NCBI RefSeq assembly: GCF_030817055.1 | Contig: NZ_JAUSYV010000001.1 | Location: 2,132,001-2,196,000 of the forward strand | From: Bacillus sp. V2I10 | GTDB taxonomy: Bacteria > Bacillota > Bacilli > Bacillales > Bacillaceae | Length of the DNA: 64,000 nt | Direction: 5' to 3' | Shown here: positions 53,887 to 63,019 of the stretch, piece after piece | Position numbering within the stretch: position 1 is the first letter of the stretch | How the letters are laid out: every line of letters starts with the position of its first letter | The notes under the pieces: generated by a model | The model's input: only the letters and a program-made list of their open reading frames with translations | Databases searched by the model: none | Told to the model about the DNA's origin: nothing | Program-made: the position numbers and the translations under genes

Positions 53887-54078
53887 TTGCACGTAAACGA
53901 AGACTTTAACTTAATATCGAAGGCATTGTCGTCTTCCTATTTATCGCTCATAGAAAATGGCCAGGACGCAGCAGCCCATGCATCGTTAAATAATGCCCGC
54001 GCTGATTTTTTAAAAGCTGTTGCCCACGCCTCTGCTATTGATCAGAAGGTACTGATTGATACACTTTATGACCGTTAA
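53887..54078 (+). CDS. Small helical protein, unknown
   Basis: 63 residues, all predicted helix (LISKALSSSYLSLIENG, FLKAVAHASAIDQKVLIDTL). The TTG at 53887 is 5 nt after AAGGGGTGG and is preferred to the GTG at 53878 that lies in this site. Between ypsC and ypvA; a terminator follows. Not recognised. Confidence 0.65.
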   Translation: MHVNEDFNLISKALSSSYLSLIENGQDAAAHASLNNARADFLKAVAHASAIDQKVLIDTLYDR

Positions 54079-54117
54079 AAGATAGGCTTTCTCATGATGA
54101 AAGCCTATCTTTTTTAG
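54077..54117 (+). terminator. Terminator before ypvA
   Basis: AAAGATAGGCTTTC and GAAAGCCTATCTTTT form a 14-bp stem with a short loop and T-run. Confidence 0.92.
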
Positions 54118-54185
54118 TGCGCAAAGGCAGCATGCGCTTAAAAAAAACAAAGTTATACTTGCGTTTATTCCATAGGCATGAAATC

Positions 54186-54214
54186 TTGACTATGAGTGCG
54201 TTAAGTGAAATAAT
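54186..54214 (+). promoter_or_regulatory. Promoter of ypvA
   Basis: TTGACT and AATAAT separated by 17 bp, 38 bp upstream of the ypvA start. Confidence 0.6.
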
Positions 54215-54252
54215 GTCCTTTCGAGTATAAAAGAATGTGGGGGATCTGATAC

Positions 54253-56190
54253 ATGCCGACGTCACGTCTGCCTTTTGCCGTATCAAAGAATGAAACCTTC
54301 TATGAAGGATTAAATAACTGGATCGGTGATGTTTTTTATGATATTTTGCCTGAAAAAGGCTTTGAACTTAGAGATGAACAAATATTTATGGCGTTTCAGC
54401 TTGAACGCGCATTTCGGGAAAAAAACGTCATGTTCGCTGAAGCGGGAGTAGGAACGGGCAAAACCCTTGTTTATTTGCTTTATGCTATAAGCTATGCAAG
54501 ATACACAGGGAAACCAGCCATCATTGCATGTGCTGATGAAACACTGATCGAACAGCTTGTTAAAAATGAAGGCGATATTGCCAAGCTCCGCAAGCATTTG
54601 GACTTGAATATTGATGTGCGTCTTGGGAAATCTCAGGATCAGTATCTATGTTTAAAGAAACTGGATCAAACGATACAGCGCACGGGTGTTGATCTTTATC
54701 TGGATTTATTTGAATCATTGCCATCCTTCGTTCATGAAAAAACGGGGATGCAATCATTCAGCCATTATGGCGACCGGAAAGAATACCCTCATCTATCAGA
54801 TGATGAGTGGAACACAGTAAATTATGATTCGTTTCAGGATTGTTTGTCATGCGATCAAAGACATCGCTGCGGCCTAACTCTTTCACGAGATCATTACAGA
54901 AAAGCAGCTGATCTGATTGTCTGCTCTCATGATTTTTACATGGAGCATATTTGGACATTTGATTCCAGAAAACGCGAAGGCCAGCTGCCGCTTCTTCCCG
55001 AGCACAGTTCTGTCGTTTTTGATGAAGGCCATCTTTTAGAATATGCGGCGCAAAAAGCCTTAACATACAGAGTGAAAAGCAGCACACTTGCTATTCTGCT
55101 GGAAAGACTTCTTCAAAATGATATCCGCGAGGAATTCGCTCACTTAGTAGAAGATACACTTGTAGTTAATGAAGAGTTTTTCGACAGCCTGCTGGATGCA
55201 TCTGAAGAAGTTCCAGGCTCGCACCGTTCAAAAATTATGATGAATAATACTTTAAAAAAGCAGGGCATTCAGCTGCACCGGCTGCTTGCTGAAATCGGGG
55301 AAGCACTCGTATTCGAAAGCGAAATGTATACCATTGATTCCTACGAGCTTAAAATTGTTGAAGAATACTTGGATTCTATGGAATTCTCCATTTCTCTCTT
55401 TAATAAGCAGAGTGGAGCCATTCATTGGATTGAAAGCGGAGAGCAGGATTTTTCGCTCATTATTATGCCGCGGACTGTTGAAGAAGTACTAAGAGAAAAA
55501 GTATTTTCACAGAAAAAACCATATATCTTCTCCTCTGCCACTTTGTCTAATAATAAGTCTTTTGATTTTATTGCCGGAAGTCTTGGTATTAAAGATTACT
55601 TGTCTCTCACGGTGGAGTCGCCATTTGATTATGAAGAAAATATGAAAATAAAACTTCACGATCTATCAGCTTCACAAGAACTTAATAAAATGAAATGTGC
55701 AGAGACACTGGAAAAAGTTAAAAAGACCGGCGGCCGTGCACTCATCCTGTTCAGTGCCATGAACGAACTCGAAGTCTTTAAACAATATATAAGTGAACAG
55801 AACACTGAATACTCATTCCTTTTTGAAGGAGATCAGGAAATCAGCCAGCTCGTATCTGAGTTCCAAAATGACGAAACGTCTATTTTGTGTGCTGTCCATT
55901 TATGGGAAGGACTAGACATTCCAGGTGCATCGCTGTCTAATGTGATCATTTGGTCACTCCCGTTTCCTCCAACTGATCCTGTCTTTGAATCAAAACGGAG
56001 CAGCACGGCAAATCCATTTGCTGACGTAGACATGCCATACATGATTCTAAGACTGAAGCAGGGCATCGGACGATTGATCAGAACTAGAACTGATCAGGGG
56101 GAAATCTCGATTTACCTTTCTACCGACCGTGATATAAAAGTATTGGATCAGGTTAAAGCAGTATTGCCGGTTGATCCTGAAATCGTTTAA
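54253..56190 (+). CDS. ypvA: DinG-family helicase YpvA
   Basis: A 645-residue XPD/DinG-type SF2 helicase. Walker A AGVGTGKTLVYLLYA near residue 60; cysteines CLSCDQRHRC near residue 200 that could belong to an iron-sulfur cluster; DEGH motif (VVFDEGHLLEYA); SSATLSNN; and QGIGRLIRTRTD as motif VI. No exonuclease domain, unlike dinG in this window. Likely 5'-3' helicase in DNA metabolism; no precise role known to me. A terminator follows the stop. Confidence 0.9.
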   Translation: MPTSRLPFAVSKNETFYEGLNNWIGDVFYDILPEKGFELRDEQIFMAFQLERAFREKNVMFAEAGVGTGKTLVYLLYAISYARYTGKPAIIACADETLIEQLVKNEGDIAKLRKHLDLNIDVRLGKSQDQYLCLKKLDQTIQRTGVDLYLDLFESLPSFVHEKTGMQSFSHYGDRKEYPHLSDDEWNTVNYDSFQDCLSCDQRHRCGLTLSRDHYRKAADLIVCSHDFYMEHIWTFDSRKREGQLPLLPEHSSVVFDEGHLLEYAAQKALTYRVKSSTLAILLERLLQNDIREEFAHLVEDTLVVNEEFFDSLLDASEEVPGSHRSKIMMNNTLKKQGIQLHRLLAEIGEALVFESEMYTIDSYELKIVEEYLDSMEFSISLFNKQSGAIHWIESGEQDFSLIIMPRTVEEVLREKVFSQKKPYIFSSATLSNNKSFDFIAGSLGIKDYLSLTVESPFDYEENMKIKLHDLSASQELNKMKCAETLEKVKKTGGRALILFSAMNELEVFKQYISEQNTEYSFLFEGDQEISQLVSEFQNDETSILCAVHLWEGLDIPGASLSNVIIWSLPFPPTDPVFESKRSSTANPFADVDMPYMILRLKQGIGRLIRTRTDQGEISIYLSTDRDIKVLDQVKAVLPVDPEIV

Positions 56191-56222
56191 AAGCGAAGGG
56201 AATCCTTCGCTTTTTTTTTATG
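56189..56222 (+). terminator. Terminator after ypvA
   Basis: AAAGCGAAGG and CCTTCGCTTT arms around GAAT, followed by six T. Confidence 0.92.
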
Positions 56223-56388
56223 GAATTTTTAATAATGACAGGTTTAAGCCGGTTGCCCATATATGTGTGCGCCTTGTAAATGATGCCCTGAATTTCGGAA
56301 GTCATTTTGAAGCGATTGTCCCATTTCTGAATGCCCTTACATTGTGCAACCCGCCTGTTAATAACTAAAACGGAGCTTATTCGCTTTC

Positions 56389-56547
56389 AGTCGGGTCTGA
56401 CCAGTCGTTTCCGCTTTTCTTATTGTCCAGCTTCACCTCCTAGCCCCTCGGCCAGAACAAATTCACCCAAAAAGTCAAACCCGGACTTTTCGGGTGAATT
56501 CTTATCTGTCTGTCGGGTCTAACCAGTCGTTTCCGCTTTTCTTAAAA
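56389..56547. repeat. Dispersed repeat copy R5, 1.3 units
   Basis: One whole unit with the right-hand box present twice, at 56391 and 56513, so the period is 122 bp. It has the best central hairpin of all copies: AATTCACCCAAAAAGTC and GACTTTTCGGGTGAATT are complementary over 16 of 17 positions. It lies in the 470-bp gap between ypvA and ypwA. The sequence between 56223 and 56388 shows no supported feature. Confidence 0.9.
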
Positions 56548-56658
56548 CAGACTATCCAGTCGATAAAATGATTGACAAAAGCCTTCCCCATCATTTAATC
56601 TGGAAATGTTAGAAAATTATTACTATTTATTTACATAAAAAATCAAGGGGTGAGCAGT

Positions 56659-58176
56659 TTGTCCATTCAATCCGTTGAAAAAGAATTTTTAGAGTACCTT
56701 CAAAAAATGAAAAGCTATAATGAAGCAATTTCTCTCATGTTCTGGGATCTTAGAACAGGGGCGCCTAAGAAAGCTGTTGAGCAGCGGTCTCAGGCAATTG
56801 GTGTCCTGTCTACAGAAGTTTTTCAAATGGCGACCTCTGATAAGATGAGATCATATATTGATCAAGTTTTACAGGTGAAAGATGAAGTTTCAGAAATTGT
56901 GTATAAAGCAGCGCTGGAGTGCGAGAAAGAATACAAGCTGAGTAAAGTGATTCCGCAGGATGAATTTAAGGAATACGTCATTCTTAAATCAAAAGCAGAA
57001 TCCGTATGGGAGGAAGCAAAAGAAAAATCGGATTTCAGCTTGTTTGCACCATACTTAAAGAAGCTTGTTGAAACAAACAAAAAGTTTCTTGAATACTGGG
57101 GTTATAAAGAAAACAAATATGATACTTTCTTAGATCAATATGAGCCTGGTGTAACGGTGGAAGTGCTTGACCGTGTATTTGGAGAGCTCAGAGAACACAT
57201 TGTTCCGCTCGTAAAGAGTATTACAGAATCTCCCAATCAGCCTGAAACGGTTTTTTTATATGAGCCGATCTCAAAAGAAAAACAGCGTCAAATCTCTGAA
57301 TTTTTCTTAAAAGAGCTTGGCTATGATTTTGAAGCAGGCCGTTTGGATGAAACGGTGCATCCATTTGCAATCAGCTTAAACCGCGGGGACGTAAGGGTTA
57401 CAACGAAGTATGCAGAGAAAGATTTTCGCACCGCGTTATTTGGCACCATTCATGAGTGCGGGCATGCCATTTATGAGCAGAATATTTCTGAAAAACTTGA
57501 AGGCACGCTGCTGTGTGATGGAACTTCAATGGGAATACATGAATCACAATCTCTCTTCTATGAAAAATTTATCGGGAAAAATCCCGGCTTCTGGAAACGC
57601 TACTATGAAACATTAAAACAGCATGCAGCAGGTCAATTTGATGATGTCTCTTTAGATGATTTTTATAGAGGTGTAAACGAATCTAAACCATCACTGATTC
57701 GAATTGAAGCAGATGAGCTGACATATCCGCTTCATATCATGATCCGCTATGAAATTGAAAAAGGTCTGTTCAATGATGAAATTGAAGTTGAGGATCTTCC
57801 GCGTATATGGAATGAGAAATATGAGGAATACTTAGGGGTAACACCTTCAAATGACGGAGAAGGCGTTCTGCAGGATGTTCACTGGTCTGGCGGCATGTTC
57901 GGCTATTTCCCTTCATATGCATTGGGATATATGTATGCAGCCCAGTTTAAGAATGCAATGCTAAAAGACCTCCCGAATTTTGATGAGATTGTTGAAAATG
58001 GAGAATTCGGCACGATTAAAAACTGGCTGACTGAAAACATCCATCAATATGGAAAAATGAAACAGCCGCTTGACATCCTTCAGGATGTCACGGGTGAGGG
58101 CCTGAATGCCAAATATTTGATTGAGCATCTTGAAACGAAATATGCAAAGCTTTACCAATTAAAGGCCGCAAAATAA
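56659..58176 (+). CDS. ypwA: M32-family metallocarboxypeptidase
   Basis: A 505-residue zinc carboxypeptidase of the Taq type. Zinc motif FGTIHECGHAIYEQN (HExxH variant HECGH) near residue 265, the substrate motif DVRVTTKYAEKDFRTALFG before it, IRIEADELTYPLHIMIRYE and GYFPSYALGYMYAAQ after it. The TTG at 56659 follows AAGGGGTG by 6 nt; the GTG at 56650 lies in that site. It releases C-terminal residues from peptides in the cytoplasm. Confidence 0.95.
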   Translation: MSIQSVEKEFLEYLQKMKSYNEAISLMFWDLRTGAPKKAVEQRSQAIGVLSTEVFQMATSDKMRSYIDQVLQVKDEVSEIVYKAALECEKEYKLSKVIPQDEFKEYVILKSKAESVWEEAKEKSDFSLFAPYLKKLVETNKKFLEYWGYKENKYDTFLDQYEPGVTVEVLDRVFGELREHIVPLVKSITESPNQPETVFLYEPISKEKQRQISEFFLKELGYDFEAGRLDETVHPFAISLNRGDVRVTTKYAEKDFRTALFGTIHECGHAIYEQNISEKLEGTLLCDGTSMGIHESQSLFYEKFIGKNPGFWKRYYETLKQHAAGQFDDVSLDDFYRGVNESKPSLIRIEADELTYPLHIMIRYEIEKGLFNDEIEVEDLPRIWNEKYEEYLGVTPSNDGEGVLQDVHWSGGMFGYFPSYALGYMYAAQFKNAMLKDLPNFDEIVENGEFGTIKNWLTENIHQYGKMKQPLDILQDVTGEGLNAKYLIEHLETKYAKLYQLKAAK

Positions 58177-58180
58177 ATCA

Positions 58181-58215
58181 TTGAGACCGCACATTATTGA
58201 GGTGCGGTCTTTCTA
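58181..58215 (+). terminator. Terminator after ypwA
   Basis: GAGACCGCAC and GTGCGGTCTTTC arms with ATTATTGAG between them. Confidence 0.8.
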
Positions 58216-58232
58216 TTAAAGGAGAGAATTGG

Positions 58233-58613
58233 ATGAATCAACAAAAAGTGATGCCGTTTCTTATGTTTACAGGAAAAGCTGAAGAAGCGATGAATAATTA
58301 TGTATCTATTTTTGAAGGATCAGAAATTAACAGCATCCATCATCATGAAAACGGATCTGTTCTGCATGCTTTATTCAAATTAAAAGGGCAGGAAATCAGG
58401 TGTATCGATAGCATCGTTCAGCATGATTTTTCTTTTACACCGGCAATTTCCTTATTCGTTGTTTGTGACAGTGAAGCTGAAATTGAAGATGCCTTTGAAA
58501 AACTATCAAAAGGAGGCAGCGTATTAATGCCGCTTGAAGCCTCTCCAGTCACCGAGAAGTTTGGATGGGTACAAGATCAATATGGTGTTTCCTGGCAGCT
58601 GAGTTATAAATAA
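58233..58613 (+). CDS. VOC/PhnB-like protein
   Basis: A 126-residue member of the vicinal oxygen chelate fold, PhnB/YjdN type (often labelled 3-demethylubiquinone methyltransferase-like, a misleading name). Pattern: KVMPFLMFTGKAEEAMNNYV, GQEIRCIDS, and FGWVQDQYGVSWQL at the end. AAAGGAGAG is 8 nt before the ATG, so the earlier in-frame ATG at 58197 is not used. Substrate unknown. Confidence 0.85.
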   Translation: MNQQKVMPFLMFTGKAEEAMNNYVSIFEGSEINSIHHHENGSVLHALFKLKGQEIRCIDSIVQHDFSFTPAISLFVVCDSEAEIEDAFEKLSKGGSVLMPLEASPVTEKFGWVQDQYGVSWQLSYK

Positions 58614-58659
58614 TCATAAATAGATCATAACGCACCAAATTATAGTTTAACTTGTTTGA

Positions 58660-58705
58660 AAAAACGAATAATTAAAAACTTTTTATGCGCTATTATTCGT
58701 TTTTT
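58660..58705 (+). terminator. Terminator after the VOC gene
   Basis: AAAACGAATAAT and ATTATTCGTTTT arms with an 18-nt loop, followed by TTC. Confidence 0.7.
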
Positions 58706-58719
58706 CTCCGTTAAAGTAC

Positions 58720-58748
58720 TTCACATACTATAAAATCCTTGTTATAAT
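58720..58748 (+). promoter_or_regulatory. Promoter of xpt-pbuX
   Basis: TTCACA and TATAAT separated by 17 bp, 21 bp upstream of the riboswitch aptamer. Confidence 0.75.
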
Positions 58749-58769
58749 GCAACTAATCAAATAAACGAG

Positions 58770-58840
58770 CACTCATATAATCGCAGGGATAAGGCCTGCA
58801 AGTTTCTACCGGATGACCGTAAATCATCTGACTATGAGTG
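58770..58840 (+). promoter_or_regulatory. Guanine riboswitch (purine aptamer)
   Basis: The three-way junction of purine riboswitches: P1 arms CACTCAT and ATGAGTG, conserved TATAATCGC, P2 loop region GGATAAGGCC, GTTTCTACCGG, then CCGTAAAT and GACTATGAG. The specificity base is C (GACTAT rather than GATTAT), so it binds guanine, hypoxanthine or xanthine. It switches off xpt-pbuX through the terminator about 70 nt downstream. Confidence 0.97.
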
Positions 58841-58911
58841 AGCAGTGTTGTTTCTATTCGAAAAAGTTCCTTATATGAATGGGGAATTTCTTTTCTTTTT
58901 TCCGGATATAG

Positions 58912-58951
58912 CGGCATTGTCTCACTCTATGTGAGGCAATGCCGTTTTTTG
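58912..58951 (+). terminator. Riboswitch-controlled terminator of xpt
   Basis: CGGCATTG(T)CTCAC and GTGAGGCAATGCCG form a stem with loop TCTAT, followed by TTTTTT. When guanine is bound the P1 helix forms and this terminator can fold. Confidence 0.92.
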
Positions 58952-58975
58952 TATTAAGGAAAATAAAATTAACGC

Positions 58976-59063
58976 ATTGTTGTCTAGCTCCATTGCCCAA
59001 CTCGCTCGGCCAGAACAAATCTGTCATGCCTGAGCTAAACGGGCACTTGCGCTTTTCTTATTA
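58976..59063. repeat. Dispersed repeat copy R6, short form, in the xpt leader
   Basis: Carries TGTCTAGCTCCATTGCCCA, CTCGGCCAGAACAAAT, CTGTCATGCCTGAGC, AAACGGGCACTTGC and GCTTTTCTT, but lacks the central hairpin module. It lies between the riboswitch terminator and the xpt start, so it is part of the xpt mRNA leader. Confidence 0.88.
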
Positions 59064-59081
59064 TTTGGAGGGATTTTAAAC

Positions 59082-59675
59082 ATGAAGCTATTGCAGGATA
59101 AAATTAATATGGAGGGAAAAGTTCTTTCAAACCAAGTATTGAAAGTGGATTCCTTTTTGAACCATCAGATTGATGCATTCTTGATGAAAGAAGTTGGGAA
59201 AGAATTTGCAGATCGATTTAAAAATGATGGTATTACAAAAATCGTGACAATTGAATCTTCAGGAATTGCACCATCTGTTATGGCTGCACTTGAGCTGAAC
59301 GTTCCTGTTGTGTTTGCCCGTAAAAGAAAGTCACTGACGCTTACAGATCAGCTTTTAACGGCAACTGTTTACTCTTTTACAAAACAAGAGGAAAATACCA
59401 TTGCTGTATCAGGCGAGCATCTGACTTCCGAAGACCGTGTTTTAGTCATTGATGATTTCCTTGCAAATGGCCAAGCTGCACTTGGTCTTGCAAAAATAGT
59501 AGAACAAGCAGGTGCCACGCTTGCAGGAATCGGAATTGTAATTGAGAAATCCTTTCAAGAAGGCGGAAAAATTCTTCGCGAGAAAGGATTCCGCGTCGAA
59601 TCACTTGCAAGAATAAAATCACTCGAAAATCATGAAGTTCAATTTCTTGAAGAAACGGAGGAGGCAGCGGTATGA
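59082..59675 (+). CDS. xpt: Xanthine phosphoribosyltransferase
   Basis: A 197-residue salvage enzyme making XMP from xanthine and PRPP. N-terminus MKLLQDKINMEGKVLSNQ; PRPP loop VLVIDDFLANGQAALG near residue 125. TTTGGAGGGATT precedes the ATG. First gene of the riboswitch-controlled operon; pbuX overlaps its stop by 4 nt. Confidence 0.97.
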   Translation: MKLLQDKINMEGKVLSNQVLKVDSFLNHQIDAFLMKEVGKEFADRFKNDGITKIVTIESSGIAPSVMAALELNVPVVFARKRKSLTLTDQLLTATVYSFTKQEENTIAVSGEHLTSEDRVLVIDDFLANGQAALGLAKIVEQAGATLAGIGIVIEKSFQEGGKILREKGFRVESLARIKSLENHEVQFLEETEEAAV

Positions 59676-60982
59676 ATAACGGTACTTTCAAGGTTTTTTC
59701 ATTAGGGATTCAGCATGTTCTGGCGATGTATGCAGGTGCCATCATCGTGCCGCTTATCGTAGGGGGAGCACTGGGACTTACAGGAGAACAGCTTACCTAC
59801 CTTGTATCGATTGATATTTTCATGTGCGGACTGGCTACTCTTCTTCAAGTATGGAAGAATAAATTCTTTGGAATTGGTTTGCCGGTCGTACTCGGGTGTA
59901 CGTTTACAGCTGTGGGACCAATGATTGCGATTGGAACGGAGTACGGCATATCTTCTATCTACGGAGCGATTCTTGCTTCTGGACTTTTTGTCATATTAAT
60001 TTCAACTGTTTTTGGCAAGCTCGCGAAATTTTTTCCGCCTGTCGTAACAGGATCGGTTGTAACGATTATTGGGATCACTCTTATTCCTGTTGCCATGAAC
60101 AATATGGCAGGAGGGCAGGGATCGCCTGATTTTGGTTCGATTTCAAATATAGGACTTGCATTTGGTGTATTACTTTTCATCATTCTCCTCTATCGTTTTT
60201 TCACAGGATTTATTCGCTCAATTTCCATATTGATCGGCCTTCTTGCGGGAACAGCAGCTGCTGCCTTTATGGGAAAAGTAGATATTCAGCCAGTGTATGA
60301 AGCAAGCTGGTTTCAAGTTGGGAAACCGTTTTACTTTGGAACGCCTACGTTTGAAATTGCACCGATATTAACCATGATTTTAGTTGCAATTGTCAGTATG
60401 GTTGAATCAACAGGTGTCTATTATGCTTTAGGGGATCTTACAAAACAGAAAATTACAAAAGAGGATCTTGCTAAAGGATATCGCGCAGAGGGTATTGCCT
60501 ATTTATTAGGGGGCATATTTAACGCCTTTCCATACACAGCCTACTCTCAAAATGTCGGATTAATTTCCCTTTCAGGTGTTAAATCTAAAAATGTCATTTA
60601 CACAGCAGCTGGTATGTTGATGGTTCTGGGTTTGGTTCCAAAGATTGCGGCATTTACGACAATCATTCCTGAAGCCGTACTTGGAGGTGCAATGGTTGCC
60701 ATGTTTGGAATGGTCATTGCCTATGGAATCAAGATGCTCAGTCAAGTGGAATTTGCTTCACAGGAAAATCTGCTGATAATTGCCTGCTCCGTTGGAATGG
60801 GTCTTGGCGTTACAGCTGTGCCGGATATGTTTGCAAATCTTCCTGAATCCATTAAAATTTTGACGAATAATGGAATTGTAGCTGGAAGTTTAACAGCCAT
60901 TCTATTAAATATTCTTTTTAATGTCGTGCGAAAAGAAAAGAACAGCGGAATCGTTGCATTAAATGAAAAACATGCTTCCTAA
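59672..60982 (+). CDS. pbuX: Xanthine permease
   Basis: A 436-residue NAT/NCS2 nucleobase transporter with about 12-14 hydrophobic helices. Family signs: GIQHVLAMYAGAIIVPLIVG at the start, QNVGLISLSGVKS near residue 290 (the NAT signature region). It brings xanthine in for Xpt. ATGA overlap with xpt, with GGAGGAGGC upstream. Confidence 0.96.
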   Translation: MNNGTFKVFSLGIQHVLAMYAGAIIVPLIVGGALGLTGEQLTYLVSIDIFMCGLATLLQVWKNKFFGIGLPVVLGCTFTAVGPMIAIGTEYGISSIYGAILASGLFVILISTVFGKLAKFFPPVVTGSVVTIIGITLIPVAMNNMAGGQGSPDFGSISNIGLAFGVLLFIILLYRFFTGFIRSISILIGLLAGTAAAAFMGKVDIQPVYEASWFQVGKPFYFGTPTFEIAPILTMILVAIVSMVESTGVYYALGDLTKQKITKEDLAKGYRAEGIAYLLGGIFNAFPYTAYSQNVGLISLSGVKSKNVIYTAAGMLMVLGLVPKIAAFTTIIPEAVLGGAMVAMFGMVIAYGIKMLSQVEFASQENLLIIACSVGMGLGVTAVPDMFANLPESIKILTNNGIVAGSLTAILLNILFNVVRKEKNSGIVALNEKHAS

Positions 60983-60987
60983 TAGTC

Positions 60988-61021
60988 TGGCCCTCACGAT
61001 AAAGTGTGAGGGTTTTTTATT
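60988..61021 (+). terminator. Terminator after pbuX
   Basis: CCCTCAC and GTGAGGG arms with GATAAA loop, followed by TTTTTTATTT. Confidence 0.9.
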
Positions 61022-61102
61022 TATAAACCGAGCTGTATTCTTGGTATTTTTAACGCAGTCATGTTACCATTCCCCTATCAACTTACGGGAGATGCAGAGG
61101 AA

Positions 61103-61399
61103 ATGACTTATTCGGTTTTCTTAAATCAAACTGAGATCAAACCCTATTTTTTAAAAGAAGAGCTTGCCGAAAACGGTGCACAGAGAGTAACAATGGATTT
61201 TAAAGTTCACTCTGAAAACTATCATGACATTACGACACTATTATATAATCAGACATTTGATGTGGATATTCCTGATCGAAATCTTTCTTTTAAAGGAACC
61301 ATCACTAATTACACGGCATCGCTGACAAATTTATATGAAAAAGATGCAACAGGTGACTTTCATCTCGAGCTGCTGGAGATTTCATTAAAAAAGCCCTAA
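61103..61399 (+). CDS. DUF3219 protein (YkvR-like)
   Basis: 98 residues; NQTEIKPYFLKEEL, RVTMDFKVHSENYHDITTLL and TITNYTASLTNLYEKDA fit the DUF3219 family of which B. subtilis YkvR is a member. I chose the ATG at 61103, 11 nt after GGGAG; the frame runs to 61061 without a site. In B. subtilis the relative is elsewhere, so this is an accessory insertion. Function unknown. Confidence 0.75.
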   Translation: MTYSVFLNQTEIKPYFLKEELAENGAQRVTMDFKVHSENYHDITTLLYNQTFDVDIPDRNLSFKGTITNYTASLTNLYEKDATGDFHLELLEISLKKP

Positions 61400-61421
61400 A
61401 AATGATTTTTAGGGCTCTCTT
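61390..61421. terminator. Bidirectional terminator
   Basis: AGCCCTAAAAAT and ATTTTTAGGGCT arms with a very short loop, between the convergent DUF3219 and L,D-transpeptidase genes; it includes the end of the DUF3219 frame. Confidence 0.82.
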
Positions 61422-61427
61422 ATTCTA

Positions 61428-62186
61428 TTAATACATACTAAGTGCTTTTTTAGTCATAGGCCCGACAATTCCATCAACAACAAGCTTTTTGCTCTTTTGG
61501 AATGATCTGACCGCTTTATCAGTATTGTTTCCAAAAATTCCATCAATGCCCTTTGTATTAAAGCCCTTTGAAGTCAACAGCTGCTGAAGCTGCTTTACTT
61601 CGCTGCCCCGGCTGCCTTTTTTTAGAGTTTGGCCGGAAGATGCAGCAGGTTTAGAGGGGACTGCTTTGCTTCCGCTGACTTTGTAGCCATTTGAAAGCGC
61701 AATTGAATCGAATGTTTTGCCTGAAGTGGTAATAATAACAGGTGTGTTCATTTTCACCTGGCTGTAAAGCCATTCAACTTCGTTGTCATACATACGGATG
61801 CATCCATCACTGATGTATTGTCCGATTGAACTTGGATTGTTATTGCCGTGAATAGCATAAGTAGTGCCCCAAGTTCCTCTGGCATTGATTCCAAGCCAGC
61901 GGTTGCCCAGCGGATTGCGGGGATCGCCTCCTGGAATGCCTTTTTTGTAATAAGGTCTGTTGACAATTTTGCTGACAATTTTAAACTTTCCTTCCGGGGT
62001 GTAGGAAGGCTGCCTGCCTGTAGCTACTCTGAATACGCTTTTTAATTTGCTGTTTTGATAGTAGGCAAGCTGATTTTTTGATTTGTTGATGATGATAAAA
62101 TCATTTCCAGCTGCATAGCTTTTGCTGATTCCCGCGCCAAAAAACATGATCAGCGCCAAGGTGAAAATAACCAGTATTTTTTTCAT
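61428..62186 (-). CDS. Secreted L,D-transpeptidase with peptidoglycan-binding domain
   Basis: 252 residues. Signal peptide MKKILVIFTLALIMFF up to SYAAG; YkuD catalytic domain at about 28-165 (DFIIINKSKNQLAYY; catalytic site HGNNNPSSIGQ and SDGCIRMYDNEV with the active Cys); then a C-terminal PG-binding type 1 domain (KKGSRGSEVKQLQQLLTSKG, GIFGNNTDKAVRSFQ). The ATG at 62186 is 6 nt after AAAGGGGATG. It crosslinks or modifies peptidoglycan, by analogy with B. subtilis YkuD/YciB-type proteins. Confidence 0.93.
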   Translation of the reverse strand: MKKILVIFTLALIMFFGAGISKSYAAGNDFIIINKSKNQLAYYQNSKLKSVFRVATGRQPSYTPEGKFKIVSKIVNRPYYKKGIPGGDPRNPLGNRWLGINARGTWGTTYAIHGNNNPSSIGQYISDGCIRMYDNEVEWLYSQVKMNTPVIITTSGKTFDSIALSNGYKVSGSKAVPSKPAASSGQTLKKGSRGSEVKQLQQLLTSKGFNTKGIDGIFGNNTDKAVRSFQKSKKLVVDGIVGPMTKKALSMY

Positions 62187-62289
62187 GTGCATCCCCTTTG
62201 ATGTAATAGTAAAAAGCAATTACTACATCTTATGAGAATACTCCCAATATATTTCCAAATATTGAAAATTAATCTCGGAGGTCAATTCA

Positions 62290-62943
62290 ATGAAAAAATG
62301 GGCTTTTGTATCTGATTTTGACGGAACTATATCCAAAAAAGATTTTTATCATCATGTCATAGAAAATTACTTTCCAGAGGGTGAGGATCTTTATAAAGAA
62401 TGGAAGGCTGGACAGATGCTTGATATTGATTTTTTAAGCCATGTTTTCACCTCAATCCATGAAGAGGAAGAGCAACTGATAAAATCGATTCTGACAATGC
62501 CTATGGATGAGCATATTGGACAATTTATCAAGCTTGTTCAAAAAAACGGGGGAGATTTTTTCATTTTAAGTGCAGGTACAGATTACTACATACGGCATAT
62601 TCTTGATGATATTGGTGCTCTGGATGTAGAAATTTTTTCGAATGAGGGATATTACCACGGCAGGAATATCCATTTGAAAATTGACAAAGAAGACTGGAAA
62701 TATTCAGAGCGATACGGTATAGATAAATCGAAAGTGATTATAAAGCTTAAGGAAAAATACGAAACCGTTTATTTCTTTGGAGACAGCGAACCTGACTCTC
62801 ACCCTGCTGCTTATGCGGATGTAACCTTTGCCAAGGATTCGCTTTGCGGGCTGTTAGAAGAAAAGGGAATTAAATACGTTGGCGTAAACACTTTTAAAGA
62901 AGTTGAAGCTTATTTGCGCCAATCTGGCAGACTTATACTTTGA
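62290..62943 (+). CDS. MtnX-like HAD phosphatase
   Basis: A 217-residue haloacid-dehalogenase phosphatase: motif I SDFDGTISKKD, motif II FILSAGTDYYI, motif III/IV FFGDSEPDSHPAAYADV. Overall it resembles MtnX, the 2-hydroxy-3-keto-5-methylthiopentenyl-1-phosphate phosphatase of methionine salvage. No other mtn gene lies in the window, so the true substrate is open. CTCGGAGGTC is upstream of the ATG. Confidence 0.8.
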   Translation: MKKWAFVSDFDGTISKKDFYHHVIENYFPEGEDLYKEWKAGQMLDIDFLSHVFTSIHEEEEQLIKSILTMPMDEHIGQFIKLVQKNGGDFFILSAGTDYYIRHILDDIGALDVEIFSNEGYYHGRNIHLKIDKEDWKYSERYGIDKSKVIIKLKEKYETVYFFGDSEPDSHPAAYADVTFAKDSLCGLLEEKGIKYVGVNTFKEVEAYLRQSGRLIL

Positions 62944-63019
62944 AAAAATGAGAATCAAGCTGTATAATGTGTTACTTCTTAGGTACCTGAGATATACTAA
63001 ACCGAAGGAGCTGAACATC

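Noticed and set aside
56223..56388. Continuation of an open frame after the ypvA terminator
   Set aside because: It begins within the end of ypvA and crosses the terminator; no ribosome site or family similarity. I see nothing functional here.
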